From assembly GCF_000497045.1 (NCBI RefSeq), contig NW_015961970.1, positions 2,137,706 to 2,201,705 on the forward strand: a DNA stretch of 64,000 nucleotides, written 5' to 3'. Each line of letters begins with the position of its first letter. Position 1 is the stretch's first letter. The notes beneath the pieces are model-generated. The model was not told the DNA's origin. It saw only the letters and a list, made by a program, of their open reading frames with translations, and searched no databases. The stretch is from Kalmanozyma brasiliensis GHG001 (Eukaryota; Basidiomycota; Ustilaginomycetes; Ustilaginales). Below, piece by piece: positions 36,845 to 45,360 of this stretch. The position numbers and the translations under genes are program-made.

Positions 36845-39415
36845 TCAATCCAGAAAGGACACGAGATCAGCAGCCGATCGGACGGCCTTCGTCTCGCTCT
36901 CCGCGGGCTGGAGCGGGGTGACCATCATCGTGGCCCGTCCCTTCCTCGCGCCTATCGTCGCTGCCGGGAGAACCGACTTCCTCGCTCTCGGATGCATCGG
37001 CTTCCTCCCCGCGACAGGGCCCCTTTTGGGTGGAGCAGCGTTGAGCAGGGTCTGCGCCGCTTCGTCCAGTCTCGCTGCCGCCTTTTGCAGCACGTCGAAG
37101 GATCGCAGCTCGCGCTGTGCATCAGCATCGCTACCCTTGGGTACCTTGAGATTTCGGCACTTGACCTCGATGAGCTTGTGCACGAGGTAGCGCAGCCAGA
37201 GTACGTTGGTCGCTGGACAGTGAGCTGCCCACGAGTCCTTGGTGACCGTTCGCATCTCGCGGTAGACATCGAACTGCGGACCGCCAGAGCCTTCGAAGAG
37301 CGACTCGTCGTCAAAAGGGTAGTGAAGCACCTCGACGGACTTGCTCCGTTTGGCAGTGACGGGCGACGTGCGAGCGCGGGAGAGGGTAAAGTCGATGATC
37401 GTTGCTTTGACTCCAGATGCGCTGGGGTCGAGCAGCCAGCTTAGTCCGCCGCCGTCGTCATGGGCTTGAGAAGTAGTTGCAACGGCCTGCACGAGGATGT
37501 TGCCCCAGTGCAGATCACGATGTTCAAACTCGTACTTGGTCTCCATCTTGCCCAACCCGATTGCGACTTGCCGGAAAATGGAGGCAGCCTGGGACCAGGA
37601 CCGGAGCTTCAAGCTTTCGAGATCCATTCCACCGTCGGTCATGACGAGCAGAGCGTAGACTTGCTGGCGGCCCAACACGTGGGGCCGGATGTTCTCCGCG
37701 CCTTCACCGGTCCTGACACGGCGTTTGGCGTCCCATCGGTCCCAAGCTTGGAGCAGCGGTGCTGGATAGGCTCCTCGGACGACATGAACTGCACGTAGCG
37801 AGACGAAAGAGTCTGCTACGCTGGCCTCGCGTCCGATCAGCTGCATCAGACGGATCTCGCGTTCAACATCGGCGGCCGGCGAGGTGTAGGGGAGGTCTTC
37901 GTTGTCGTTGTTGCTGATGCTTGACGATGAGATTGGGATGATTTTGAGCACGAGCGCTTCTTGTCGGTCGCTGTCAGCGCTCGTGTTGGATCGGGACGAA
38001 GAAATCTTGAAGACCTCGCTGTAGCTCGCTTCTCCAATCTTTTCCAGTCGTCGCTGCGAAGTGGAAGCCTTGCTCGCCCGCAGTTGCTGGATGACAGTTG
38101 AGAATGCCTTGGGCTTGGCTTGCGAGACCGCGGCAAGCAAGCCATCCAAATGATCGTCGATTGCCGTCGCATCATCTTCGTCTGCGACCGCGAGATCAGC
38201 CACTGCAGCAGCAAGCTGTAGAGCTGGATCTTGTTCGCTTTCGTCCTCGGATCCTCCTTGAACTTCATCCTCGTCGTCGCTGGTAGCAGCGATGCGTCGA
38301 GTGACTCGCTTGTTCTGCTTGGCCTTGGCTTTCGCCGCTGCTATAGAGCTCTTTGCCGCCAGGTCCCTGGATTCGTCACTGCTCTGCCCGAGAAAGCTGA
38401 TAGATGACTGACTCGTGCCGGCAGCGTCGAAGGACGAATCCGACACCCCGGTTGCTGAGGACATGGACGAGTCCGAGATGGCGATCGCGGAGTTCAATGA
38501 GTATCCCAGAGCCGACGTCTGTCGGGGTTTTGCGGCCATGGACTTCCGTGAGTTACCGCGTCCAGCTGTGGCGATCGTCTTTCTTGGGCGTGCACGGACA
38601 GCCTTGATTCCTTTTGATCGCTCCGACAGCTGAGCCTCCTTGTCTTCCTCCGATGCGAGCTCTGCCAGCTGTCGAGCTTTCTCCGCAAAGTACGACTTGG
38701 TCGGGACAGGGCGGCGCGGGGTCATGTCTCTGTCGGTAAAGTCGTAGTCCTCGATGGCCGACCGTGCAGCCTGTGCAGCTCGTCGTGGTGCTCTACCGGT
38801 CGACTGAGTTGGAGGCGGTGTGGACTCGTTGGGCAGAGTCAAAGGAGCCACTGTCACTGGCAACACCTTTTGGGCCGTCTTTGGAGTGTTGGCCCTTGGC
38901 TTCTTGGAGGGTGATCGGCGTGCCTTCGGTGTAGCGTCGATGGGATTGCTGTCCAGCACTGCGCTTGCTGAGCCTTTCTTTGGTTTCGAAGGAGCACCGG
39001 CTCTGGTCGCAGTCGGCAAGCCCTCGTTTACACTCTTGCTTCCAAGCGCTTTCCTCTGTCCCGGCGCTTTGTCGGTTTTGGCTGGCGCATCCTTTGTCGA
39101 GCTTGAAGCGAAAGCTGAGCTACATGCTGAATGAAAAGACAAGCTGGAGTTGGCGGTGTCGTATGCTGCGCTCTGGTCTGCAGGCTGTGTGTCATCGTCG
39201 GAGTCCGCATTGCTCGACTGTAGAGCGGCTGGCATCATGGAAGCTCTCGACTTGCTATAAGTGGCTTTTGCTTTTGGCTGAGGCTTGAAGAAACCGAACG
39301 GGTCGTTCTCGTCATTCTCGAGCGAAGTGAATGCGCTTTGACGGTTGACGATCCTGACTTCGGCTTTGCGGCCGTACACTGACACCTTTTTGGTGTGGCT
39401 CGAAAGGTACGACAT
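36845..39415 (-). CDS. Haspin-family histone H3 Thr3 kinase
   Basis: An 856-aa protein with a disordered basic N-terminal half and a C-terminal haspin kinase domain (about 455-856). The N-terminal KKVSVYGRKAEV and DPFGF motifs are typical of haspins. In the kinase, IGEASYSEVFKI is the glycine-loop equivalent. LVLKIIPI carries the ATP-site lysine, HRDLHWGNILV the catalytic base D634, and IIDFTLSR replaces the DFG motif with D675-Phe-Thr, a haspin hallmark (DYT/DFT). The C-terminus contains the haspin-specific WLRYLVHKL and VLQKAAARLD segments. The family phosphorylates H3 Thr3 to recruit Aurora B to mitotic centromeres. The ATG at 39415 gives the conserved N-terminus. Confidence 0.92.
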   Translation of the reverse strand: MSYLSSHTKKVSVYGRKAEVRIVNRQSAFTSLENDENDPFGFFKPQPKAKATYSKSRASMMPAALQSSNADSDDDTQPADQSAAYDTANSSLSFHSACSSAFASSSTKDAPAKTDKAPGQRKALGSKSVNEGLPTATRAGAPSKPKKGSASAVLDSNPIDATPKARRSPSKKPRANTPKTAQKVLPVTVAPLTLPNESTPPPTQSTGRAPRRAAQAARSAIEDYDFTDRDMTPRRPVPTKSYFAEKARQLAELASEEDKEAQLSERSKGIKAVRARPRKTIATAGRGNSRKSMAAKPRQTSALGYSLNSAIAISDSSMSSATGVSDSSFDAAGTSQSSISFLGQSSDESRDLAAKSSIAAAKAKAKQNKRVTRRIAATSDDEDEVQGGSEDESEQDPALQLAAAVADLAVADEDDATAIDDHLDGLLAAVSQAKPKAFSTVIQQLRASKASTSQRRLEKIGEASYSEVFKISSSRSNTSADSDRQEALVLKIIPISSSSISNNDNEDLPYTSPAADVEREIRLMQLIGREASVADSFVSLRAVHVVRGAYPAPLLQAWDRWDAKRRVRTGEGAENIRPHVLGRQQVYALLVMTDGGMDLESLKLRSWSQAASIFRQVAIGLGKMETKYEFEHRDLHWGNILVQAVATTSQAHDDGGGLSWLLDPSASGVKATIIDFTLSRARTSPVTAKRSKSVEVLHYPFDDESLFEGSGGPQFDVYREMRTVTKDSWAAHCPATNVLWLRYLVHKLIEVKCRNLKVPKGSDADAQRELRSFDVLQKAAARLDEAAQTLLNAAPPKRGPVAGRKPMHPRARKSVLPAATIGARKGRATMMVTPLQPAESETKAVRSAADLVSFLD

Positions 39416-39829
39416 GGCGGTTCAGCGAGGCGCGCAGTCTTGAAAGAGGCAAGATGCGGGATGATGGAGGTGGAAGGGAAGAATGGACGACGACGAAAGA
39501 AGGCGTTACCAGCCAAACCGTCAGAAAGCGCAGCGGCTAAGGATGCAGCTTATCATGCATAATCCAACACCAACACAAAGCGCAGCAGCAAACAGGCGAA
39601 ACAGGATTTTAGCCAGAAATCCACGCGAAAGTCACACGTGACTGCAGCATCAACGGAAAGTGTATTATGTAAGCACAATGACCTGCTCTGCGAAAAGTCG
39701 CCTTTTCTGCTTTCTTCCGATTCGAGGACACACAGCATACGGCTCTCATCATCTGATCATTCGACGGCATCAGCTAAGCACATCTCCTTCATACACCATA
39801 TCCGACAACACCGTTCAGCGGCGCCGAAG
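39416..39829. promoter_or_regulatory. Divergent promoter between haspin and mitochondrial uL1
   Basis: A 414-bp head-to-head interval. No TATA box or strong motif was recognised. The uL1m frame is open back to 39638 but only from a GTG codon. Confidence 0.4.
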
Positions 39830-40882
39830 ATGTCGTCGCTTCTTCCCAGTGCAGCCCTCCGCGGGCTCGCTTCAGCATCCTCTTCCAGCTCTCGATCCTT
39901 CAGCACCTCGATCGTCACATACAAGAAGTCCAACCGTGCTCGCGGTGCTGCACGAAAGTCGCCTCGCAATCAGGTGCTCTTCACCGAGCTATCTCCACGA
40001 CTTAGACCCAAACAGGGCGGCATTCCAGCAGCTGCCAGCGGCAAGTCGGGCAAAAAGGCTTCCAACAACCTCGAGCCAGCCGAAGGAGAGACGCTGCTGA
40101 CGCTCGAGCAGGCGTGCGAGCAGCTGCAGTCGCACGGCGCAGCCAAACGTCCACTCAACGCCTTCGAGGTCCACATCGTCACCTCGGTCTCGTCGCATCA
40201 GACTAATGCGCTGCGTGGGCGAATCGCGTATCCGCGAGACCCGAGGACCAAGCAGGAGCGACTGTTGATTTTCGCCGAGGAAGGAAGCGAGGCTGCCGAG
40301 GCCGTCAAGGAGGTCGTCCAGAACGAGGCTGCTTCGTCGTCGTCGTCGTCGGGAGAACCGGGAATTATTGTTGGTGGATCCGAACTCATCTCGCAGGTCC
40401 TCAACAATCGGGTGACGGGCTTCACAAAGGTGCTCTGCACCAACACGCTATTGGGTGAGGTCTCCAAGGGTCTGGCAAGGTCGTTAGGACCAAAGGGTCT
40501 GATGCCCAATGCTCGTCGTGGAACCGTTGTGCCTTCGGACGACAGCAAGTCGATCCTGAACGCGATCCGCGAATCCAAGGGCGCCATGGACTGGAGGTCC
40601 GACAAGGTGGGTGTCATTCGCGGCGCCGTCGGCCGTCTCAACTTTGACAAGCAGGACGTCAAGAAGAATGTCACTACGTTGTTGGATGCAATCGTGCAGA
40701 AGGTGCCGACATTGGGCTCGCAGCAGTCGTCACAAGGCGCAGTGCAGGCAAAGGAGTATGCGGTCAGGGACAAGAGGTCGCCAGGAGAGCTCAAGAAGGC
40801 CGCCAACATCATCAAGCAGGTCCATCTCAGCTCGACACAAGGGCCAGGGTTCAAGCTCGACCTTCGTGATGTCCTGGCATGA
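39830..40882 (+). CDS. MRPL1: Mitochondrial ribosomal protein uL1m (MRPL1)
   Basis: A 350-aa protein. Residues 1-35 form a Ser/Arg-rich mitochondrial presequence (ALRGLASASSSSSRSFSTS). The body is the L1 fold: NAFEVHIVTSVSSHQTNALR, ELISQVLNNRVTGF, and the signature LGPKGLMPNARRGTVVP, which leads into MDWRSDKVGVIRGAVGRLNF. It is part of the L1 stalk of the mitochondrial large subunit, where it helps release deacylated tRNA. The ATG at 39830 starts the presequence. It is convergent with the GARS-AIRS gene, 223 bp away. Confidence 0.9.
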   Translation: MSSLLPSAALRGLASASSSSSRSFSTSIVTYKKSNRARGAARKSPRNQVLFTELSPRLRPKQGGIPAAASGKSGKKASNNLEPAEGETLLTLEQACEQLQSHGAAKRPLNAFEVHIVTSVSSHQTNALRGRIAYPRDPRTKQERLLIFAEEGSEAAEAVKEVVQNEAASSSSSSGEPGIIVGGSELISQVLNNRVTGFTKVLCTNTLLGEVSKGLARSLGPKGLMPNARRGTVVPSDDSKSILNAIRESKGAMDWRSDKVGVIRGAVGRLNFDKQDVKKNVTTLLDAIVQKVPTLGSQQSSQGAVQAKEYAVRDKRSPGELKKAANIIKQVHLSSTQGPGFKLDLRDVLA

Positions 40883-41105
40883 GCATTCTTTGTATCGTCG
40901 CCATCAGATCATTAGACAGGAACATTGTTGCATGATCATGTGTCGTGGCTTGAACATGAAAGCTCGGAGACCTCATCGGATTGGCCGAATGAGTGTCGTT
41001 CCTCGTGAGTCAGTCTGCTCAGCACAGATGGGATCGGATGGTATATGACTTCTGTTTCTAAGCTATGAACAATCAAGAACGACCTTTTGCGACGACAGCC
41101 GACGC

Positions 41106-43595
41106 TCATACCGTCCAGCTGTCCATGTTCTTGTAGTGGACTCCCTCGCCGTCGATCACCTGGCCCATGACAACCGGCTTCTCGCCAGCCTTGGTGAGCA
41201 GCTCCACGATCCTCTCCTGCTGCTGCGCCTCGACGATGAGCACCATGCCGATGCCGTTGTTCAGCGTCCTGGCCATCTCCTCGGGCGCAACACCACCGAT
41301 CTTCTGCAGCCAGTCGAACAGCGCCGGTCGCTTCCACGAGGCCAGGTCGATCTCGACACCCTTGCCCTTGGACAGAATGCGTGGGATGTTTTCTGTGAAT
41401 CCACCGCCAGTGATGTGCGAGAGAGCGAGCAGACCCTGCGCCTCGGCAAAGAGCGGTGTGAGAGCCTCGACGTAGATGCGAGTGGGCTCGATCAGAGCGT
41501 CGCCGAGCGTGGCAGCGGGCGATGAGCCGTCCTTCTCCGCCGACCAAGGGCATGCCGACGAATACTTGAGTCCCGATCGAGCAATGATCTTGCGCACCAA
41601 CGAGAAGCCGTTCGAGTGCAACCCGGAACTGCGCAGACCCACAAGCACGTCGCCGGCCTTCAACTGGTCGAGCAACGGCAGCAGCGCCTCCCTCTCCACG
41701 GCACCCACCGCGAAACCGGCCAGATCGTAGTCATCGCCCTCGTACATGCCCGGCATCTCCGCAGTCTCACCGCCAATCAGACCGCACCTGGACTGCCTGC
41801 ACCCCTCGGCAATACCAGCAATGACGGAGGCGGCAACGGGGACGCTCAGCTTGGAGCACGCAAAGTAGTCGAGGAAGTAGAGCGGCGCAGCACCCTGGAC
41901 GAGCAGGTCGTTGACCGACATGGCCACCAGATCGATGCCGACCGTGTCGTGCTTGTTCATGTCGAGAGCGACACGGAGCTTGGTGCCGACGCCGTCGGTG
42001 CCCGAGACCAGGACGGGGTCGCGCATGTTGATGGCTTTGAGATCGAATGTGCCGCCGAAGCCACCGAGCGAAGCATCGCAACCAGGGCGACGGGTCGACT
42101 TGGCAAGAGGCTTGATGGCTTCGACGAGCGAGTTGCCGGCCTCGATGTCGACACCGGCAGCGGCGTAGGTGAGACCATTGGAGGAAGAACCGGCAGCAGG
42201 CTTGAGTGCTCGGTGCGCAATGTCGCGTCGGAACGTCTTGCCCTCGAATTGGACCGCGTCAACACCCTTGTAGGCGAGTTCGACGGCCTCTTGCAGCGTG
42301 TCACCGAATGCCGAAACGGCAATGACACGGCCACCAGCAGTAACGAGCTGTCCGCTGCCATCGAGCTTGGTACCGGCGTGGTAGACGGTGACGTTCTGAG
42401 GAACGGCACCGATCGTGATGGGGACACCAGTGGGATATTTGCCGGGGTAGCCTTGGCTGGCGAGGACGATGCTGACGGCGTGTTGGTTGCGAACGACGGG
42501 CTTGACCTGGTCGAGTCGGCGCTCGACACAGGCGAGGATGATGTCGGCGAGGCTGGTCTGGGACTCGTCGAGGAGCTCGAGAACAGCCTCGGTCTCGGGG
42601 TCACCGAAGCGGACATTGTATTCGAGCACCTTGGGACCGTCAGCGGTGAGCATGAGACCGACAAAGAGCATACCGACGAAAGGGAAACCTTCGCTGCGCA
42701 TGCCATCGATCGTGGGGACAAGGACCTCCTTGCGGATGCGAGCGGGAAGGTCATCGACAAGGCCCTCAGGCGCGGGCGAGTAGGCACCCATACCACCCGT
42801 GTTGGGGCCAGTGTCGCCCTCGCCGATACGCTTGTGGTCTTGGCAGCCGGGCAGAGCAGTGATGGTGTATCCGTCCGAGAAGGCAAGCACCGAAAGCTCG
42901 GGGCCAAGGAGCCTCTGCTCGATCAAGAGCGATGAGCCAGCATCGCCGAAGACCTTCTTGACGAGGATATCCTCTACGCCCTGACGAGCCTCCTCATCCG
43001 ACTCAGGGAGCAGGACACCCTTACCGGCAGCAAGACCAGACGCCTTGAGGACAATTTGTTGGGCACCGCCAAGCTTCTGGATGTACTCGAGACACTCTTG
43101 CACCTGCGAAGCATCGAAGGACTGGGCGGCGGCGGTGGGGATGTTGTACTTGTCCATGAAAGCCTTGGCGAAGGTCTTGGAGCCCTCCATCTGCGCGGCA
43201 ACGGGCGAGGGACCGAAGACGGGGATGCCGACCTTGCGGAAGGCAAGCTCGACGCCATCGACGAGAGGCTGTTCAGGACCGGGGAAGCAGAGGTTGATGC
43301 CGTTCTGCACGGCCCATGTGGTGATTTCGGTGAAGTCGCCAGACGCCTTGGGCGAATCGAGGTTGGTGCATCGAGAGTCGAGCGTGGCGGTACCACCGTT
43401 GCCGGGAGCGCAGAAGACATGCTCTACGCGAGGCGAGCGGAGAAAGTGGTTGGCGATGGCATGCTCACGTCCACCCGAGCCGAGGATGAGGACGCGAAGC
43501 GGGGCGGGCGATGGAATCATCGACTCGAGAGTCGTGTTGAGCGAGGAAGAGGCCATCTTGGGACGCTTGCGAGAGGGTTCTGGGTGCGCCTGCAT
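41106..43595 (-). CDS. ADE5,7: Bifunctional GAR synthetase / AIR synthetase
   Basis: An 829-aa fusion that catalyses steps 2 and 5 of de novo purine synthesis. The N-terminal GARS half (to about 455) starts with VLILGSGGREHAIA and contains APGNGGTATL, the ATP-grasp segment VLKASGLAAGKGVLLPES and YNVRFGDPETEAVL. The C-terminal AIRS half (about 475-829) contains YAAAGVDIEAGNSLVE, VSGTDGVGTKLRVA and LIGGETAEMPGMY. This two-domain form is the yeast and fungal norm. The frame is open to 43628, but the first ATG is at 43595; ATGs at 43556 and 43520 are alternatives that leave the enzyme intact. No introns. Confidence 0.94.
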   Translation of the reverse strand: MQAHPEPSRKRPKMASSSLNTTLESMIPSPAPLRVLILGSGGREHAIANHFLRSPRVEHVFCAPGNGGTATLDSRCTNLDSPKASGDFTEITTWAVQNGINLCFPGPEQPLVDGVELAFRKVGIPVFGPSPVAAQMEGSKTFAKAFMDKYNIPTAAAQSFDASQVQECLEYIQKLGGAQQIVLKASGLAAGKGVLLPESDEEARQGVEDILVKKVFGDAGSSLLIEQRLLGPELSVLAFSDGYTITALPGCQDHKRIGEGDTGPNTGGMGAYSPAPEGLVDDLPARIRKEVLVPTIDGMRSEGFPFVGMLFVGLMLTADGPKVLEYNVRFGDPETEAVLELLDESQTSLADIILACVERRLDQVKPVVRNQHAVSIVLASQGYPGKYPTGVPITIGAVPQNVTVYHAGTKLDGSGQLVTAGGRVIAVSAFGDTLQEAVELAYKGVDAVQFEGKTFRRDIAHRALKPAAGSSSNGLTYAAAGVDIEAGNSLVEAIKPLAKSTRRPGCDASLGGFGGTFDLKAINMRDPVLVSGTDGVGTKLRVALDMNKHDTVGIDLVAMSVNDLLVQGAAPLYFLDYFACSKLSVPVAASVIAGIAEGCRQSRCGLIGGETAEMPGMYEGDDYDLAGFAVGAVEREALLPLLDQLKAGDVLVGLRSSGLHSNGFSLVRKIIARSGLKYSSACPWSAEKDGSSPAATLGDALIEPTRIYVEALTPLFAEAQGLLALSHITGGGFTENIPRILSKGKGVEIDLASWKRPALFDWLQKIGGVAPEEMARTLNNGIGMVLIVEAQQQERIVELLTKAGEKPVVMGQVIDGEGVHYKNMDSWTV

Positions 43596-43788
43596 TCTAC
43601 TTCGCCTCGGATATGAGACGCTGATCAAAAGGCTGAATGCTGAGAAGGCCGCTGGCCAACAAAGGAGGGGTCAAGAAGGAGGAGGTCGATAGATGGCGGG
43701 CACGCTCCTGGTTGGTTGATTGGCTGTCTCGCAGCTGTCAAGAGCTCGAGTCAAGAGGGACCACCTTTGTGCAGCTTTGCTGTCCGAC

Positions 43789-43807
43789 ACCAAATTTTCT
43801 TCCTCGC
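43789..43807 (-). promoter_or_regulatory. A/T-tract element upstream of GARS-AIRS
   Basis: ACCAAATTTTCTTCCTCGC on the plus strand is about 195 bp upstream of the ATG. It matches ACCAAATTTCTTCCTGCG upstream of adenosine kinase, in the same orientation relative to each gene. Confidence 0.3.
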
Positions 43808-43892
43808 ACTGACATCTCGACAACAAGCTCAAAAAGAAACGGCAGCGCAGCGCAGCAAACAAAAATTTCAACGCGGCTCAGGCGCAGACGCT

Positions 43893-43920
43893 AAAAAATC
43901 TAAGCTCTAAAAAAGCAGCT
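43893..43920. promoter_or_regulatory. Paired A-tract element
   Basis: AAAAAATCTAAGCT followed by CTAAAAAAGCAGCT. It closely matches 36617-36642 upstream of the thioesterase gene. Both lie about 250-330 bp upstream of a minus-strand ATG. Confidence 0.3.
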
Positions 43921-45360
43921 CAGGTCCGACAGCCGAGCCAACCTGGATCGCTATCGGAGCAAAAACCACGATCGGGTCAAGCTGATCGGGTAAAATACCA
44001 CTGCGACGATGATCGTCTTCACATCCGCCTCTGGAGCACTCGCTAGCCCTGTGGGTTGCTCTTAAAAGCAAAAGAGATACACATAGCCGTCAGACGTGTC
44101 CGTCTAGAGCTCAATGTAGGTCTTCACTGGTCGCTGGATCGAGCGTTCCGCCGCCTGGTGCGCACAGATCGCAAGCCAAGAAGTGTTCAACGCGGGGAGC
44201 GACGTTTTCCGAAGACGAGTTCGAGGACCAACCAAAGACCAGGACTCGAGCCCGACCGAGGCTAGCTGCGCTTATTCAGAGAGGAGTCGAAGACAGCTCA
44301 AGTGCAAAGTATATCTGATCAAATGGGCAGCTCGGCATGCCGTCAAAGATCCGTGTTGCTCCGCTTATCAGATCTCTTTGCGCGCGGAAAATCTGAATTT
44401 TAGCGGCGCCACCCGCGAGAGCCTATCAGATTGCGTTGCTCGGCTTTGTCTCTCGAAACGATCGCATCCTAAAGTCTTGGCCCTGCAGGCTGGAATCATA
44501 ACTGCGGCATCGACGGTCCAGCTTGACTTGTCTGCGTCCAAGCACAACGATCTCTACACCGATCGACTCTTGCCGTCTCGACGGTGGCTACAAGAGGGAA
44601 GGTCGCTAGCCATACATGAAAGGGCTTCGGCTGCTGTGATGAGAGCGGCAACGGACGGACGGGCTGCTCCGCTGGAAAAGACTCGCGAGCAGAGAAGTGG
44701 CTGCTAATCAGATTACGGAAATGTACGGAGGAAGCAAGAGCGAATCGAGACTGACAGCGAGCTCAATCGAGTGCGAGGGCAGCCAATGCAGGACGGGAAG
44801 GCTGTTTCTTGGCTCATTGGCTGACTGGCCCTGCAGGCCAAGTTGATTGAGGTCAGGCACCAGAGCTCGGACCGAGCCAAGCTCGAGAATAGCAGCAGCA
44901 GCAGCGGTGACGATGATTTTGAGTGGAGAAAATCTGTGGCTGAATTTGAAAAAGAGACTGACAGGCTGCCTCGAAATTTCCAAGATGATTCAATTCACTC
45001 TTCGCTGTCTGCCATTTGACTCTCACGGACTTGGCTTCTACCCCTCCAGCTCGTCCTACCTTCCCTTCCCTTCTGTCCTACAACACCATCTCTGTCACCA
45101 CTCATAGCCCGACACCGCTCGTATCAAGTACGCGCTACCGGCCATTCAAGCTTCAGTTGATCATCGCTTTGCTACAGTTACAGCGTCATCCATTGCGAAC
45201 CCCGTGCGTTCCAGTTTTCATCGTGTTTGCGATTGCATCTGCAGCGACTAGAGCATCGCGCTCGCTCCCCATCGGCTCCTTCGTTCCACGCCCCAACGCT
45301 CTTCGCTCAGCCCCTTCGTTTTCGTCAACTCTGATCGCACGAGCGTCCTCCTTTACAGCT

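Larger units (their letters stand above)
43596..45360. other. Long divergent interval between GARS-AIRS and the oxidoreductase
   Basis: This 1765-bp interval has no convincing gene. The proximal 330 bp holds A-tract elements (43789-43807 and 43891-43920) also seen at other genes. Five TCAGAT/ATCTGA hexamers lie between 44313 and 44713. The last 340 bp before the oxidoreductase is an in-frame open region without ATG. Confidence 0.5.

Noticed and set aside
41616..42935. 439-codon plus-strand frame opposite GARS-AIRS
   Set aside because: It mirrors a strongly GC3-biased real gene and has Asp/Gly/Val/Glu-rich antisense composition with no family resemblance.
44183..44707. 174-codon frame upstream of the AIF-like gene
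   Set aside because: It begins at a GTG codon, has no recognisable motif, and spans the hexamer cluster.
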